Position numbers and translations under genes: made by a program. From positions 57,165,851 through 57,229,850 of the forward strand of contig OY726574.1 of assembly GCA_963383645.1 (NCBI GenBank): a stretch of 64,000 nucleotides of DNA, written 5' to 3'. Positions 12,269-23,154 of the stretch are shown in pieces. This stretch comes from Muscardinus avellanarius. Lineage: Eukaryota; Chordata; Mammalia; Rodentia; Gliridae. The notes beneath the pieces were generated by a model. The model saw only the letters and a list, made by a program, of their open reading frames with translations, did no database searches and was not told the origin of the DNA. Each line of letters opens with the position of its first letter. Positions within the stretch are counted from its first letter, which is position 1.

Positions 12269-12271
<3 letters not shown>
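12085..12271 (+). mobile_element. B1-dID SINE
   Basis: Diverged dimer with a decayed start; ID half GGGCTGGGGGTTTAACCCAG; CA tail. Confidence 0.82.

Positions 12272-12314
<43 letters not shown>
12272..12314. repeat. (CA)n microsatellite
   Basis: About 21 CA repeats replacing the tail of the + strand SINE ending at 12271. Confidence 0.95.
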
Positions 12315-12316
<2 letters not shown>

Positions 12317-12410
12317 AGAAAATCTTGTGATGATTGAGACCCATCCTAAGACAGCAGAGATTTGGAGAAGGAACACACTGATTTTGTGACCAGGACTTCT
12401 TTAGTTTGTT

Positions 12411-12460
12411 TCCTTCCTTCCTTCCTTCCTTCCTTCCTTCCTTCCTTCCTTCCTTCCTTC
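12411..12460. repeat. (TTCC)n microsatellite
   Basis: About 12 TTCC repeats at the tail end of the minus-strand SINE at 12470. Confidence 0.93.
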
Positions 12461-12469
12461 TTCTTTCCT

Positions 12470-12661
12470 ATAGATTGAACTCAGGGGCATTCTACCTCCA
12501 AGCTATACCCCCAGCCCTATTTTTTATTCTTTATTTTGAAACAGGGTCTCTCTAAATTGTGGAGGGCCTCACTAAGTAGCTGAGGCTGGCTGCGAACCTG
12601 GGATCCTCCTGTCTCAGCCTTCCAAGTACTGGGATTACAAGTGTGGGCCACCACACCCAAC
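12470..12661 (-). mobile_element. B1-dID SINE
   Basis: Complete minus-strand dimer with TTCC tail. Confidence 0.92.
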
Positions 12662-12802
12662 TTATTCATTAATTGAAACTGGGTCTCACTCACTAAGTTG
12701 CAGAGGGCCTCACTAAGTACTTGAGGCTGACTGTGATACCACAATTCTCTTCTTTCAGGCCCCAACTACTGGGATTACAAGCATGTGCCATCACACTTAT
12801 TT
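12662..12802 (-). mobile_element. B1 half only
   Basis: A second, older B1 half directly after the previous element, probably the host into whose linker that element inserted. Confidence 0.75.
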
Positions 12803-12819
12803 CTTCCACGGAGCCGCCT

Positions 12820-12864
12820 CCTCCTCCTCCTCCTCCTCCTCCTCCTCCTCCTCCTCCTCCTCCT
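12820..12864. repeat. (CTC)n microsatellite
   Basis: About 14 CTC repeats, followed by a short TG run, at the tail end of the SINE at 12877. Confidence 0.93.
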
Positions 12865-12876
12865 TCTTGTGTGTGT

Positions 12877-13057
12877 GTGATACTGGGCGTGGAACCCAGG
12901 GGCTTTCTACCTCTGAGCTACACTCCCGAACCTATTTTATATTTTATTTGGAAACAGGGTCTCACTAAGTAGCTGAGGCTGGCTTCGAACCTGTGTGATC
13001 CTCCTGCCTCGGCCTCCCAAGCACAGCGATTACAAGCGTGCGCCACCACGCCTGGCT
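12877..13057 (-). mobile_element. B1-dID SINE
   Basis: Dimer with a shortened B1 half (single ACTAAGTAGCTGAGG). Confidence 0.92.
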
Positions 13058-13137
13058 TGACTAGGAATTCTCAAGTTGTCACAGAAATGCCATTTGTTTT
13101 CAGAAACTACCGAACCACCAGTTTCTTTTTTTCCTTT

Positions 13138-13317
13138 TTGTGGGACTAGTGTTGGAACCCAGGGCCCTTCTTTCTCCAGGCTACACCCCAGACCTATTTT
13201 ATATTTTATTTGGAAACAGGGCCTCACTAAGTTGCTGAGGCTGGCTGTGAACCTGAGATCCTCCTGTCTCAGCCTCCCAAGTGCTGCAATTTCAAGTGTG
13301 CGCCACCATGACAGACC
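13138..13317 (-). mobile_element. B1-dID SINE
   Basis: Dimer with shortened B1 half; GGACTAGTGTTGGAACCC start. Confidence 0.9.
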
Positions 13318-13352
13318 ACAAGTTTCTTACTCATTAAGTACCATCTGTTTGT

Positions 13353-13576
13353 CCCTGGCATGGTGGCGCACGCTGTAATCCCTGCACTTGGGGGGGCTGA
13401 GACAGGAGGATCGCACAGGTTCGAAGCCAGCCTCAGCTACTTAGTGAGGCTCTTGGCAACTTAGTGAGACCCTGTTTCCAAATAAAATAAAAAATAGGTC
13501 TGGGAGTGTAGCCTGGAGGTAGAAAGCCTCTGGGTTCTACACCCAGTACCACCAAAAAAAAAAAAAAAAAAAAAAG
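13353..13576 (+). mobile_element. B1-dID SINE
   Basis: Complete + strand dimer with A-tail. Three minus-strand copies precede it, giving strong inverted pairs. Confidence 0.93.
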
Positions 13577-14354
13577 TACCATCTGTTTGCTGAACACACT
13601 CACTGTGGCTCAGAAGGAGAGGGCCAGTGGTGGCTTGGGCCAGGAAGGGACAGGAGAGCTCCGTGGAAGCTAAAGAGGGCATCGTCTCTATCAAAGCTGG
13701 TAACAAAGTAATGAGACCTGGGAGCCCCAGGAACGCAGCCCGGCTCCTCGGCAGGCACGCCCAACACGCTTAAGCTGCGGCCGCACACGGCCTGTAAAAT
13801 GCACAGTAATGGCTGGCTCCTCCCAGGGAATGGACATATGCTTTGAGTAAGGTGCTGGTCAAGAGTGACAGAGGGGACCCGGGCGTTGGTCCCCCATGCC
13901 CCTCCAGTCCCGCCTGAGGCTCGGCGGGCGCCTCCCTTAACAAGGAACGTGGGTGGTGGGCGAGTCCCCCCCCCCTTTCTCTCCTGAAGAGGAATCCACA
14001 CGTTTTAGGCCTTAAATGTAAACGTGTTCTGGCTCCAATTTGTCGGCTGACTCTAATCACCTTGGAACTTACATAAACTCTAGGTGAGTAATTTCCCCAA
14101 GTACAGTGCCCTCCTGGAATGCACGTGCTGTGAACTCGGCTTAAACTTTTAACCTCGCGTTTTTCTGGGAAGGATTATTTTCTGTGTTTTTATTGTTGAA
14201 AAATGAAACCCAAGGACGTGAGTGTTCTCTGTGGCGGAGCTGGTGCGCTGTCTCTGGAACCTTCCCTTCTGCTGTGTGTTCCTGGGTTCTGTGGACACAC
14301 CGGCCCCCAAAACTGGGAGGAGAGGACCTGATGGGCGAAAATTAATACTGCGAG

Positions 14355-14580
14355 CTGGGTACGGTGGTGCACATTCCTGTAATCCCTGTATTTGGGAGGC
14401 TGAGAAAGGAGGATCACAGGTGCAAGGATAGCCTCAGCAACTTTACTGAAAGAGCGACATCCTCTTTCAATATAAAAAGTAAAAAAATGGCTGAGTGTGT
14501 GGCTCAGAGGTAGAATGCCTCTAAGTGCAATCCCAGTACAAATAAATTATTGAATAAATAAATAAATGTAAAAATAAAAA
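14355..14580 (+). mobile_element. B1-dID SINE
   Basis: Diverged dimer; ID half GGCTGAGTGTGTGGCTCAGA. Confidence 0.87.
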
Positions 14581-14734
14581 GAACTCCGGTATACACACAC
14601 TCTTGCCTTTCTCGTGGCACGTGCAGTTGAGGTGTGAGCTGTTGGGAGGCCCTGTGCCCCGGCCCTGCTGCACTGCAGATGTTCTGAGTGCCTTCAAGAT
14701 GCTGTCTAGTCGCCAGGCCCCGTGCATCACATGT

Positions 14735-14870
14735 CAGCAGAGCTCGAGGTCTGAGTCGTGGACTGCAGGATCCATAGACCACCACTGGCTGTGCAGCCTC
14801 TGGCAAGCCAGTGCGTCTGTCAGGGGCCATCTGTAAATGGACGGCACTGGACTCTATGGCCTTTCTGTTG
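14735..14870 (+). mobile_element. MIR fragment (probable)
   Basis: CCACTGGCTGTGCAGCCTCTGG, then CATCTGTAAATGGACGGCAC, in MIR order but decayed. Confidence 0.6.
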
Positions 14871-14939
14871 GAACACCAATAAGCCCATTAGTTTTACTGT
14901 GACATTTCAAAAAAGCAAACACAAGAAGCAAAAATATGG

Positions 14940-15154
14940 AGCCAGGTGTGGCGGTGCATGCCTGTAATCCCAGTCCTTGGGAGGCTGAGACAGGAGGATC
15001 ACAGGTTTGGGGAGGATCACAGGTTTGGGGCCACCCTCAGCAACTTGCACTTAGTGAGGCCCTCAGCAACTTAGATTCTGTTTCAAAATTAAAAAAAAAA
15101 AATAGGGCAGGGGATAGCTCAGAGGTAGAACAGTCCTGGGTTTAATCCCCAGTT
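14940..15154 (+). mobile_element. B1-dID SINE with internal duplication
   Basis: GAGGATCACAGGTTTGGGG occurs twice in tandem (about 14994-15030) across the B box of the B1 half. Confidence 0.9.
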
Positions 15155-15187
15155 GTCCGCCAGCCACCCCGTCCCCGGAAACCTCCT

Positions 15188-15380
15188 CCAGCTGTGGGGG
15201 CACATACCTGCAATCCTGGTACTTGGGAGGCTGAGACAGGGAGATTGCAGGTTCAAGGCCAGCCTCAGCATTTTAGAAAGACCTTGTTTTAAAATAAAAT
15301 ACAGCTGGGGTACAGATAGAGGTAGATCAACCCTGGGTTCAATCCCAAGTACCATTAATAGTAGTAATAATAATAGTGCC
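15188..15380 (+). mobile_element. B1-dID SINE
   Basis: Dimer with short middle; follows the previous element closely in the same orientation. Confidence 0.88.
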
Positions 15381-17585
15381 GATGACGGGAGCCTTCATGG
15401 TGGAATGACCGAGGGTTCTCTGCGATGCCCTTTGGATACGTGTTGGTCCAACATGGCGCTGCCAGCCCCGTGGCGGCCATTTTCATGTTGTACAGTGTCA
15501 TCCAGAGGAGATTCTGGATTCTCAATCAAATGAGAAACGCTCTGTTGTGAACTGGAGGTCATGCTGCCTGGCACCGGGGACACGGTATTGGCACCATTTT
15601 CACCCTGGGGTCTGGAATGGCTGACTGGTTGCGGGGGCTGCCTTTCCTCAGAACCGAGTGTTTGCGCTCTCCGTGCCCCCTGCACCAGGCAGCCTCGTCC
15701 AGCCCCCTTCAGAGCTCCTCCCCTCTGACCTGGGGTCGCAAGACAGATTCAGCACAGCTCCTCTCCTCCTCTGGTCATCTGATGGTTGCCCTGGTGATGG
15801 CCTCACCAATGAGCACCAAGGAAAAATAATGCCCTTCCGAGTACTCCCGTCTCCAGAAGGAAGCGTGGGGCTTGGGACCTGCTCTAAGGATGTGTCCCTG
15901 GTGTCCAACACCCAGCCGGCATCTGCCGCCACACCTCCAGCAGCCCCTCGCTGAGCCTGACCTGAGCGCTTGCTGGCAAATAACGCCCCGGTGGTGGCTG
16001 GTCCGGGAGTGTTCACTGACATGTTAATTGGCATGCAGATATTTATTGAGTACTTGTTAAGAATAAGTAGGAATTGCCTTGGCTAGAAGGAATTTGGGGT
16101 CCAGCTGAGGATCCCAGATGTGTACAGTCTATGGAATTCCATAAGCAGCGCACTGGTGGTATGGATGGTCAGCCATGTAGACAGGAGCTGTGGATTCTGC
16201 CAGGATTCCCCTTGGCTAAAAGACAGGCAAGGAGCAGTGTAGGTAGAGGAGCCTGCTTTGGCAGATGTGAACAGCATGGGGACAGGTGTATCCTATGACC
16301 TAGCTGAGGCATCAGGAGGGTCAGTGTGAGTGGATCACAGATTCCTGAGAGATTAGCAAAAGACGCAGCTGCAAAGGCAGGCTGGGATCTCGAGCAGCCT
16401 TCTGCGGGGCCATTGAGTTCTCAGAAACATTCAGAGGAATTTATGGAAACATGTCTACGCAGAAGATATTTATAGGTTGGACACCCACACTTGATCTTAG
16501 CCAAAAGGCCGAGAAGTGATAGGTTGGACACCTAAAATATACATATGATAACAATTTAAAAAGGAATTCAAAACATAGCATAAGAGAAGAAAAAGAATAT
16601 AAAACCACGAGCAGTTGTTCGCATATAGTTCAGGTCCTGTTAGAGGCAGAAAGAAAATTTGACCCTGAGCTTCTTAGACAATGAAGCAAAAAATCAAAAT
16701 ATGAAGAAAGCCAGTTGCTAACGCTCAAGAGAAGCCGTCTTCTTCCGGATCTCAGAGGCAGGGGAAGTTCCTCCATCGGTTTCCATCAAAGGGTCTGTGT
16801 GGGATCTAGGGAAAATATCTTCAACAATATCCCCACACTTGCAATTTTCATAGGACTGTTTCTTGTAATGTCCCTCGGTGTGTGCCAAAGGCAGGCAGCC
16901 AACGTGTAATTCGGTAAGAGCGGCTCCACACGGGGCCAGAGCAACTCGGCCTACGCCTGCGTTTTGACGGTTCGGCTAGATGTGTGGATGCAGTATACGG
17001 TATCGAGAGGGAGAGATGTTCCTCATGGCCTTTGGGCAATCATCCATGAATATTAGTCCTACAACAGGGCTCTTGAAAAGCCGTTGACAGAGGCAGTGAA
17101 CTTGAACGGCCATTCATTGGCAAAAACCTCAAGACGAAGAAGTTTGAACCCTGGGTTATGTAACAAAGAAAAAATATTTCCCAAAGATGTTTAGTCATGG
17201 AAGGGAAGCAATGGGTCATTCGGCGCTAGTAGTGCTTCCCCTGGCTGGCTGGCACCGGGGCTGGCTTGTTATCCAAAAATTCCTGTTGTAACTGCGCGAA
17301 CATGGCCGGGAAGTCTGGGCTGGAGGTGGGTACGTAAAAGACCTCGGGTTTCAGGAGTAAAGCTGTGAGCCCAGCATCTGTTTGAGATTTGCTCCTTCTC
17401 CTTAGTAGCTGACGTGATTGTGAATTGGGAGAAGCACAGACCTCGGCCCCCAAAGCTTGTGTGTGCACGTGTGTGGGGTTTTGACTTTTGACTCAGAAGC
17501 TGTGGCATTCGCCAGAGAGCTTTTTAAACACAAATAACAATCTATATATTTATTTTGATTCTTCTTTTTCTTCTTGTTGTTGTTA
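15381..17585. other. SINE-free stretch containing the U2 retrocopy
   Basis: Apart from 16472-16532 nothing is recognised. The 80-codon minus-strand open frame at 17226-17468 was considered and is not supported as a gene. Confidence 0.6.
16472..16532 (-). pseudogene. Truncated U2 snRNA retrocopy with target-site duplications
   Basis: Bases 16487-16520, read on the minus strand, match the first 34 bases of U2 snRNA except one base (transition at position 4). They include the GCCTTTTGGCTAAGATCAAG stretch that pairs with U6 and forms the first stem-loop. The copy is flanked by a perfect 14-base direct repeat, ATAGGTTGGACACC, at 16472-16485 and 16519-16532, the second overlapping the U2 5' end by two bases. 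There is no poly-A and no 3' part of U2, so it is a 5' fragment inserted by reverse transcription, not a gene. Confidence 0.9.
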
Positions 17586-17587
17586 TT

Positions 17588-17641
17588 TTGGTAGCGGGGA
17601 TTAAATCCAAGGGCGTTCTGCCTCTAAGATACACCCCTAGC
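17588..17641 (-). mobile_element. ID half only, fused to an opposite SINE
   Basis: Minus-strand ID half (GCGGGGATTAAATCCAAGGG) that stops at CCCCTAG, where a + strand SINE begins without its first ~35 bases. Confidence 0.8.
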
Positions 17642-17820
17642 ATTTAGGAGGCTGACACAGGAGGATCACACAGGTTCGAAGCCAGCCTCAGCTACTTAGT
17701 GAGGCCCTTTGCAACTCAGTGAGACCCTGTTTCAAAATAAAGAATAAAAAATTGGGCTGGGGGTGTATCTCAGAGGTAGAATGCCTCTGCGTTCCATCCC
17801 TGGTACCATTAAAAAAAAAG
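17642..17820 (+). mobile_element. B1-dID SINE, 5'-truncated
   Basis: Starts within the B1 half at ATTTAGGAGGCTGACACAGG; ID half complete; A-tail. Confidence 0.88.
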
Positions 17821-17833
17821 CCCATTTATTTAT

Positions 17834-17836
17834 TAC

Positions 17837-17870
<34 letters not shown>
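17834..17870. repeat. (ATT)n microsatellite
   Basis: About 12 ATT repeats at the tail end of the young SINE at 17873. Confidence 0.93.
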
Positions 17871-17872
17871 TT

Positions 17873-18050
17873 GGTGGTACGGGGGTTCCTGAAAATCCTT
17901 CTATCTCCGGGCTACACTCCCAGACGTATTTTATATTTTTATTTGGAAACAGGGTCTTTTAAGGCAGCGCGGCTGGCTTCGAACCTGTGCCATCCTCCTG
18001 TCTCCGCCTCCCAAGCGCAGGGATTACAAGCGTGCGCCACCACGCCTGGC
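17873..18050 (-). mobile_element. Young B1-dID subfamily copy 2
   Basis: GGGGGTTCCTGAAAATCC and TTTTAAGGCAGCGCGGCTGG mark the subfamily; ATT tail. Confidence 0.94.
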
Positions 18051-18077
18051 TGAACTTGAACTTTATGTTGCAACAAA

Positions 18078-18198
18078 TTTTCTTCCTTTTCCTCCTCGTC
18101 CTCGTCCTCCTCCTCCCCCTCTTCCTCCCCCTCGTCCTCCCCCTCCTCCTCCTCCTTCTTCTTCTTCTTCTTCTTCTTCTTCTTCTTCTTCTTCTTCT
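18078..18198. repeat. Polypyrimidine tract (CTC/CTT)n
   Basis: About 120 bases almost purely of C and T with a few CG steps: CTC-rich first, then about 14 TTC repeats. It lies at the tail end of the SINE at 18200. Confidence 0.92.
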
Positions 18199-18199
18199 A

Positions 18200-18398
18200 T
18201 ACTAGGGATTAAACCCAGGGGCATTCTGCTTCTGAGCTACAACCCAAGATGAGATTTTTTTCTTATTTGGAAACAGAGTTTCACTAAGTTGCTGAGAGGC
18301 TCACCAAATTGTTGAGGTTGTCCTTGAACTTGCAATCCTCTTGTCTCAGCCTCCCAAATACTGAGATAACAAGTGTGTGCCACCACGCCAAGGCACAA
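18200..18398 (-). mobile_element. B1-dID SINE
   Basis: Older dimer; its tail has grown into the polypyrimidine tract before it. Confidence 0.9.
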
Positions 18399-18495
18399 TT
18401 GCTTTTCTACGTAGTGTACTGTATTTTAGTAAAAATAACACTTGCCACCTCTTGCTTACATTTTCACCAAACATCTAAATAACTAATGTATTTTA

Positions 18496-18602
18496 GCCAG
18501 GCGTGGTGGTGCATGCTTGTAATCCCCGTGCTTGAGAGGTGGAGACAGGAGGATCGCACAGGTTTGAAGCCAGCCTTGCTGGCTTAAGAGACCTTGTTTA
18601 TA

Positions 18603-18654
<52 letters not shown>

Positions 18655-18708
18655 GTCTGGGAGTGTAGCCCGGAGGTAGCAGGGTTTCCAGGAACCCCAG
18701 TACCACCA
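18496..18708 (+). mobile_element. Young B1-dID subfamily copy 3
   Basis: The only + strand copy: GCCTTGCTGGCTTAAGAGAC in the B1 half, GGGTTTCCAGGAACCCCAGT in the ID half. Linker expanded by (TA)n. Confidence 0.93.
18602..18651. repeat. A-run and (TA)n inside a SINE linker
   Basis: About 18 A followed by about 16 TA units occupy the A-rich linker between the B1 and ID halves of the SINE at 18496-18708, showing microsatellite growth at the internal linker. Confidence 0.9.
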
Positions 18709-18964
18709 AAATTTAAAAAAAAGAAAAGAATTAATGTATTTAATTACTTTGGAGAATTAGTAGATATTGACTGTTTCCCCCTGAATCCCCGGAAAATTCA
18801 AAGAAATAGGAGGCACCTTCAGACATGGATGTTTTTGCTGTCACAGTGCAGCAAGTTTTAATTTAATGTCTCCAGAGACAGGCCTCTCCTTCCTGTCAAG
18901 AGCACTTAGAGCCAGAGAGCCACCGACATTCTCTAGGATACCAAAAGACCGCAGTAGGCTGGGG

Positions 18965-19039
18965 AGGGACCCCAGGTCTCGTACCGTAATTGCCCCAGTA
19001 GAGGGACCCCAGGTCTCGGTACCGTAATTGCCCCAGTAG
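18965..19039. repeat. Tandem duplication, 37/38-base unit, two copies
   Basis: Two adjacent copies starting AGGGACCCCAGGTCTC and ending CCCCAGTAG. They differ only by one extra G in the second. This is a recent local duplication in unique intron DNA. Confidence 0.9.
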
Positions 19040-19421
19040 CAGTCCGCCCGCGTAATCACTGGAGACCTGAGCCGCCAGCGCAGGCACTTGCCCAAAGCTT
19101 CCAAAAGCCAATCCAGCCCGCATTGATTGGTGAAACATTTCGGAATGTTCTCTCCTGTTCTCCTCTCTGTGTGGCACACACAGTTCCCGCTGGCTCCTGT
19201 GTGCACTCCTAAAATAAGAGCATATGTCAGCTCCTGAGTTGCTTTGAGGTGAAACTTTGGGTGTTTAAAGAGACTGGAGCACTAGATGCAGACGGCTGCA
19301 CACCAAATGGCCTTCCTCCTTCCCCACCCCCAATGTGGCAAGCAGTGGGAGTAAGAGCCCCCTGACAGTGAAACCTAACACTCTCTTTTGGAAAATCCAG
19401 TTTTTTAGAAATGGCTCTAGT

Positions 19422-19646
19422 AGCCGGGCGTGGTGGTACACACTTGTAATCCCAGCATTCCGGAGGCTGAGACAGGAGGATCGCGGTTCATGGACAGCCT
19501 CAGCTACTTAGTGAGGCCCTCCGCAACTTAGTGAGATGCTGTTTCAAAATAAAGAATAAAAAACAGGGCAGGAGGTGTAGCTCGGAGGTCAAATGCCCCT
19601 GGGTTCCATCCCCAGACCCGCGGCGGGGGGGGGGGGGATAAGAAAA
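19422..19646 (+). mobile_element. B1-dID SINE with poly-G tail
   Basis: Complete dimer whose end CCCCAGACCCGCGGC runs into about 14 G instead of A. Confidence 0.9.
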
Positions 19647-19950
19647 AAAAAATGGCTCTAGTAAGAAAACCAGAAATTCAGGTTAAAAAGAAATGAAAAA
19701 GAACTGGGTACAAGGCTGTGATCCTCTGGTCCTCTGGTCCCAGGTACAGGAGGAGCTGAGGCAGGGTGATCTGGGGCAGCCTGGTCAATGGAGGGGGTCC
19801 CCATTTTAAAAGTAAGTAGAAATTTTTTTAAAAAAGATACCAAAATAACAACCAAAACAAAACACAAAGCCATGTCCCTTGGGCACACACTGTATCCAGA
19901 GGGGTTGCTTCTGACTGGCATTGGTGTGCTGCCTGAGGGACTTGGTCCTG

Positions 19951-20351
19951 GCACTGCAGCTGCACAGGCGTGCCCCAGAGCACTGAGCTGCACAGGCGTG
20001 CCCCAGAGCACTGCAGCTGCACAGGTGTGACCGAGAGCACTGCAGCTGCACAGGCGTGCCCCAGAGCACTGAGCTGCACAGGTGTGCCCCAGAGCACTGC
20101 AGCTGCACAGGTGTGACCGAGAGCACTGCAGCTGCACAGGCGTGCCCCAGAGCACTGAGCTGCACAGGCGTGCCCCAGAGCACTGCAGCTGCACAGGTGT
20201 GCCCCAGAGTACTGAGCTGCACAGGCGTGCCCCAGAGCACTGCAGCTGCACAGGCGTGCCCCAGAGCACTGCAGCTGCACAGGTGTGCCCCAGAGCACTG
20301 AGCTGCACAGGTGTGCCCCAGAGCACTGCAGCTGCACAGGTGTGCCGCAGA
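19951..20351. repeat. Minisatellite, 14 copies of a 28/29-base unit
   Basis: Fourteen head-to-tail units, nine of 29 bases and five of 28. The 28-base form lacks one C in the GCACTGCAGCTG start, leaving GCACTGAGCTG. Further variants are AGGCGTG versus AGGTGTG, and GACCGAGA versus GCCCCAGA. The variants recur in ordered blocks of about 86 bases. Each 29-base unit carries CAGCTG. Open frames cross it on both strands only because the unit has few stops. Confidence 0.95.
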
Positions 20352-21235
20352 GCCTTCTGTGAACAGCTGCTAACCCCTGACCAGGACTTTCGGGAGACAC
20401 GCCTCTTCACTCTCCGGATTAAGCTGCTGGAACCAAGAATCTTCCCGCTGTGGACTTACTCTCCAGATCACTCCAGAACCATTGGTTGGATGGTCTGTAG
20501 AGCAACAACATAGTTAACACATCAGAGCGAGAAACAGCCTGCGTCCCAGGGAGCAGCTCTGTGCCTGGGTGTCAGATTGCTCAGGGGAGAAGAGGCGCAG
20601 GCCACTCTGGGAAGCGGGTTGGGGCCGGGGTGGCCTCGCCCCTGCCAGGCGGGCACCACAGCCCACGAGCCGCCTTCGGAGGTGCCACCGACCTGTAGAA
20701 TCAGCCACGTAGTGGTGGCCTCGTGCTTTCTGTCTGGGCCTTTAACATGAACGAAAAAAGTTCCACCAGGATCTCATCTTTTGGTCTACAATTAGAACAG
20801 AAGCCGGTTGCTAGAAGGCTGTCGGTGTAGTTTGTGGTTTGTGGATTGGTGTTTGTGGTGAGACCCAGGTGTGTGACTTTTTGACCCTAACAAGATTCCC
20901 ACGTTCACATCGGGGTCTAGCAGCTCCCGGGAGTGCTGTGCTGAGGGCCCCGCTCCGCTCTGCAGGCTCGCGTTGGGGGGCACGGAGTGAGCCCGGCTCT
21001 CAGGGAGCAGGGCCGGGCAAGGGTTACTCTGAGCATGGAGGGTGAACCGGGTGACCTCGTGTGCCACTCTTGGTTGGATTTAAGAAGCCCAAAAGGGGCT
21101 TGCTGTTGCAGTGTCCTGAGAGTTTCCATTTTGGTCCATATAGTGTAGTTAGTATGCCTAGTGCTGTCTTTGTTTTTAAAACTAAACACTGTATGTGAGT
21201 CACGTGTGTGTAAGAGACAGTTGTCCCGTGGTAGT
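20352..21235. other. Unique sequence after the minisatellite
   Basis: GC-rich at 20560-20680 and 20920-21020; no repeat family or exon recognised. Confidence 0.55.
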
Positions 21236-21247
21236 TGTTCCTTGGTG

Positions 21248-21248
21248 T

Positions 21249-21320
<72 letters not shown>
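21248..21320. repeat. (GA)n microsatellite
   Basis: About 36 GA repeats with one AAAG interruption near the start. No SINE abuts it, unlike most others here. Confidence 0.95.
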
Positions 21321-21323
<3 letters not shown>

Positions 21324-21497
21324 GTCCCTTGGTATGTACAGCCGACAGGGTTCTGTCTTATGTGATAGTGGTTTTATGATAATAGTTTTGCCACCCATAA
21401 AGAAAAGCCTTCAGATAAAGCCCACAAAACAGTGAAGCTTCTTAAAGTTTCACGCTGAGTCACACAATGATGGCATTCAGCAGTATGGTTTTCGCAG

Positions 21498-21686
21498 CTG
21501 GGCCTGGTGGCACCCACCTGTGATCCCAGCACATGGCAGGCTGAGACAGAACGATCGAGGGTTTGAGACCAGACTCAGCAACTTAGTGAGACCTTTAGCA
21601 ACTTAGGGAGACCCTGTTTCAAATTAAAAATGAAAAGGGATGGGGATGTAGCTCAGAGGAAGAATATCCCTGGGTTCAGTCCCCAG

Positions 21687-21687
<1 letters not shown>
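21498..21687 (+). mobile_element. B1-dID SINE
   Basis: Complete + strand dimer, TG tail. Confidence 0.92.

Positions 21688-21731
<44 letters not shown>
21688..21731. repeat. (TG)n microsatellite
   Basis: About 21 GT units replacing the tail of the + strand SINE at 21498. Confidence 0.95.
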
Positions 21732-21732
<1 letters not shown>

Positions 21733-21957
21733 TTTTTTTCCCAACTCTCAATCCTGTAAACAAAGATTCTGAATCGGCTTACAGCATGCTGCTTTTAAGA
21801 GCCGTAGACACACGCAGTTGTATATGCTTGTGTCTGAATCTCCGGTGCTTTCAGAGATTGAGCAGTTCTCAGTCTGCACAGTACAAGTCACTGGAGAGTC
21901 ATACCACGACATCGAAGCCTTTAATCAATTCTTTAGTGGAAGGGGGAAATCAGTGGT

Positions 21958-21989
<32 letters not shown>

Positions 21990-21995
21990 TGTTTT

Positions 21996-22198
21996 GGTGG
22001 TACTGGAGATGGAACCCAGAGGCTTTCTACCTCTGGGCTATGCTCCCAGACCTATTTTATACTTTATTTGGAAACAGGGTCTCACTAAGTTGCTGAGAGC
22101 CTCACTAAGTAGCTGAGGCTGGCTTAGAACCTGCAGGATCCTCCTGTCTCAGCCTCCCAAGCACAGGGATTACAAGCGTGCGCCACCACACCCGGCTG
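21996..22198 (-). mobile_element. B1-dID SINE
   Basis: Complete dimer with T-rich tail at 21958-21995. Confidence 0.93.
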
Positions 22199-22794
22199 GG
22201 AAATCAGTGTTTTATGGGTGGAAGTTTCACTGTAAGGTTTAGACTGAAAGTAGATAATTCTCTACCCTTAAGAAAAATGAAATTTTTGCCCTTCAGTGTG
22301 AGTATGTGGGGTTGGCAGGGGAGGCAGGGTGGGAGAATAAAGAGAAGGGAGGCAAAAGGCTGGTCCAAGGGCGCCACAGCCTCTGCTAACTTTTCTTGTG
22401 AGGCGCTAAATTCCTCTGTGAATTCTTTAGTTTTGTGTCCTGATGCGAGAGACACATTTCTACAAGCAGGACATACTTTAGCCCCCTTGGAGAAAGAAAT
22501 AACAAGTAGTTACGGCCCCAGCTCTTGGGGACCCAAGTTTATTGGCAATAAAAGCCAGCTGTAGTGTCAGGGCTGCCGTTAACCTACAAGAGCACACACG
22601 CGGCAGGAAGTGGGCTGGAGCACCGGGGTCTAGAGGAGGCACAGACGCGAGGACACCCCGGCCCCGCCCCGGAAGGCCGGCCAGCATTCTGCCAGCCACA
22701 CCCCAGCACCTCAGGAGCGCCTGGAGGCTGGCGTTGCTGGGAGGTGCTGGTGGGGACAGAAGAAACGTGGGAAACAAGTATCTTGATTGCTGCA

Positions 22795-22905
22795 GGCGTT
22801 TTACACATGTCACTGTGTTGAATCTTCACGATTACAGTTAGGGGAATGTCCCGCTTTCCACAGGTGGGAAAATGGAGGCGGAGCTCCTAGTGAAGCTCTC
22901 CCTAG
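22795..22905 (-). mobile_element. MIR fragment
   Basis: Minus-strand reading of CATTTTCCCACCTGTGGAAA and TCGTGAAGATTCAACAC fits the 3' part of MIR (the ATTTTACAGATGAGG complement). Confidence 0.6.
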
Positions 22906-22930
22906 CTACCATGTCTGTTCGTATATGTGT

Positions 22931-23152
22931 AGCCGGGCGTGGTGGCGCACGCTTGTAATCCCAGCATTTGGGAGGCTGAGACAGGAGGATCTGAGTTCTC
23001 GGCCAGCCTCAGCTACTTAATGAGGCCCTCTGCAATTTAGTGAGACCCTGTTTCAAAATAAAGAATAAAAATTAAGGTTGGAGGTATAGCTTGGAGATAG
23101 AATGCCCCTGGGTCCAATCCCCAGTACCAAAAAAAATATATATATATATATC
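22931..23152 (+). mobile_element. B1-dID SINE
   Basis: Complete dimer with an A8(TA)n tail. Confidence 0.93.
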
Positions 23153-23154
23153 CC

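Noticed and set aside
17226..17468. 80-codon minus-strand frame ending in a Gln/Pro/Ala-rich tail
   Set aside because: The protein looks plausible in composition, but I recognise no family, poly-A, splice signals or parental gene. A processed-pseudogene fragment cannot be excluded; a protein search would decide.
19658..20513. Several long repetitive open frames on both strands
   Set aside because: They read through the 28/29-base minisatellite, which lacks stops; the mixed unit lengths shift frame and no known protein is recognised.
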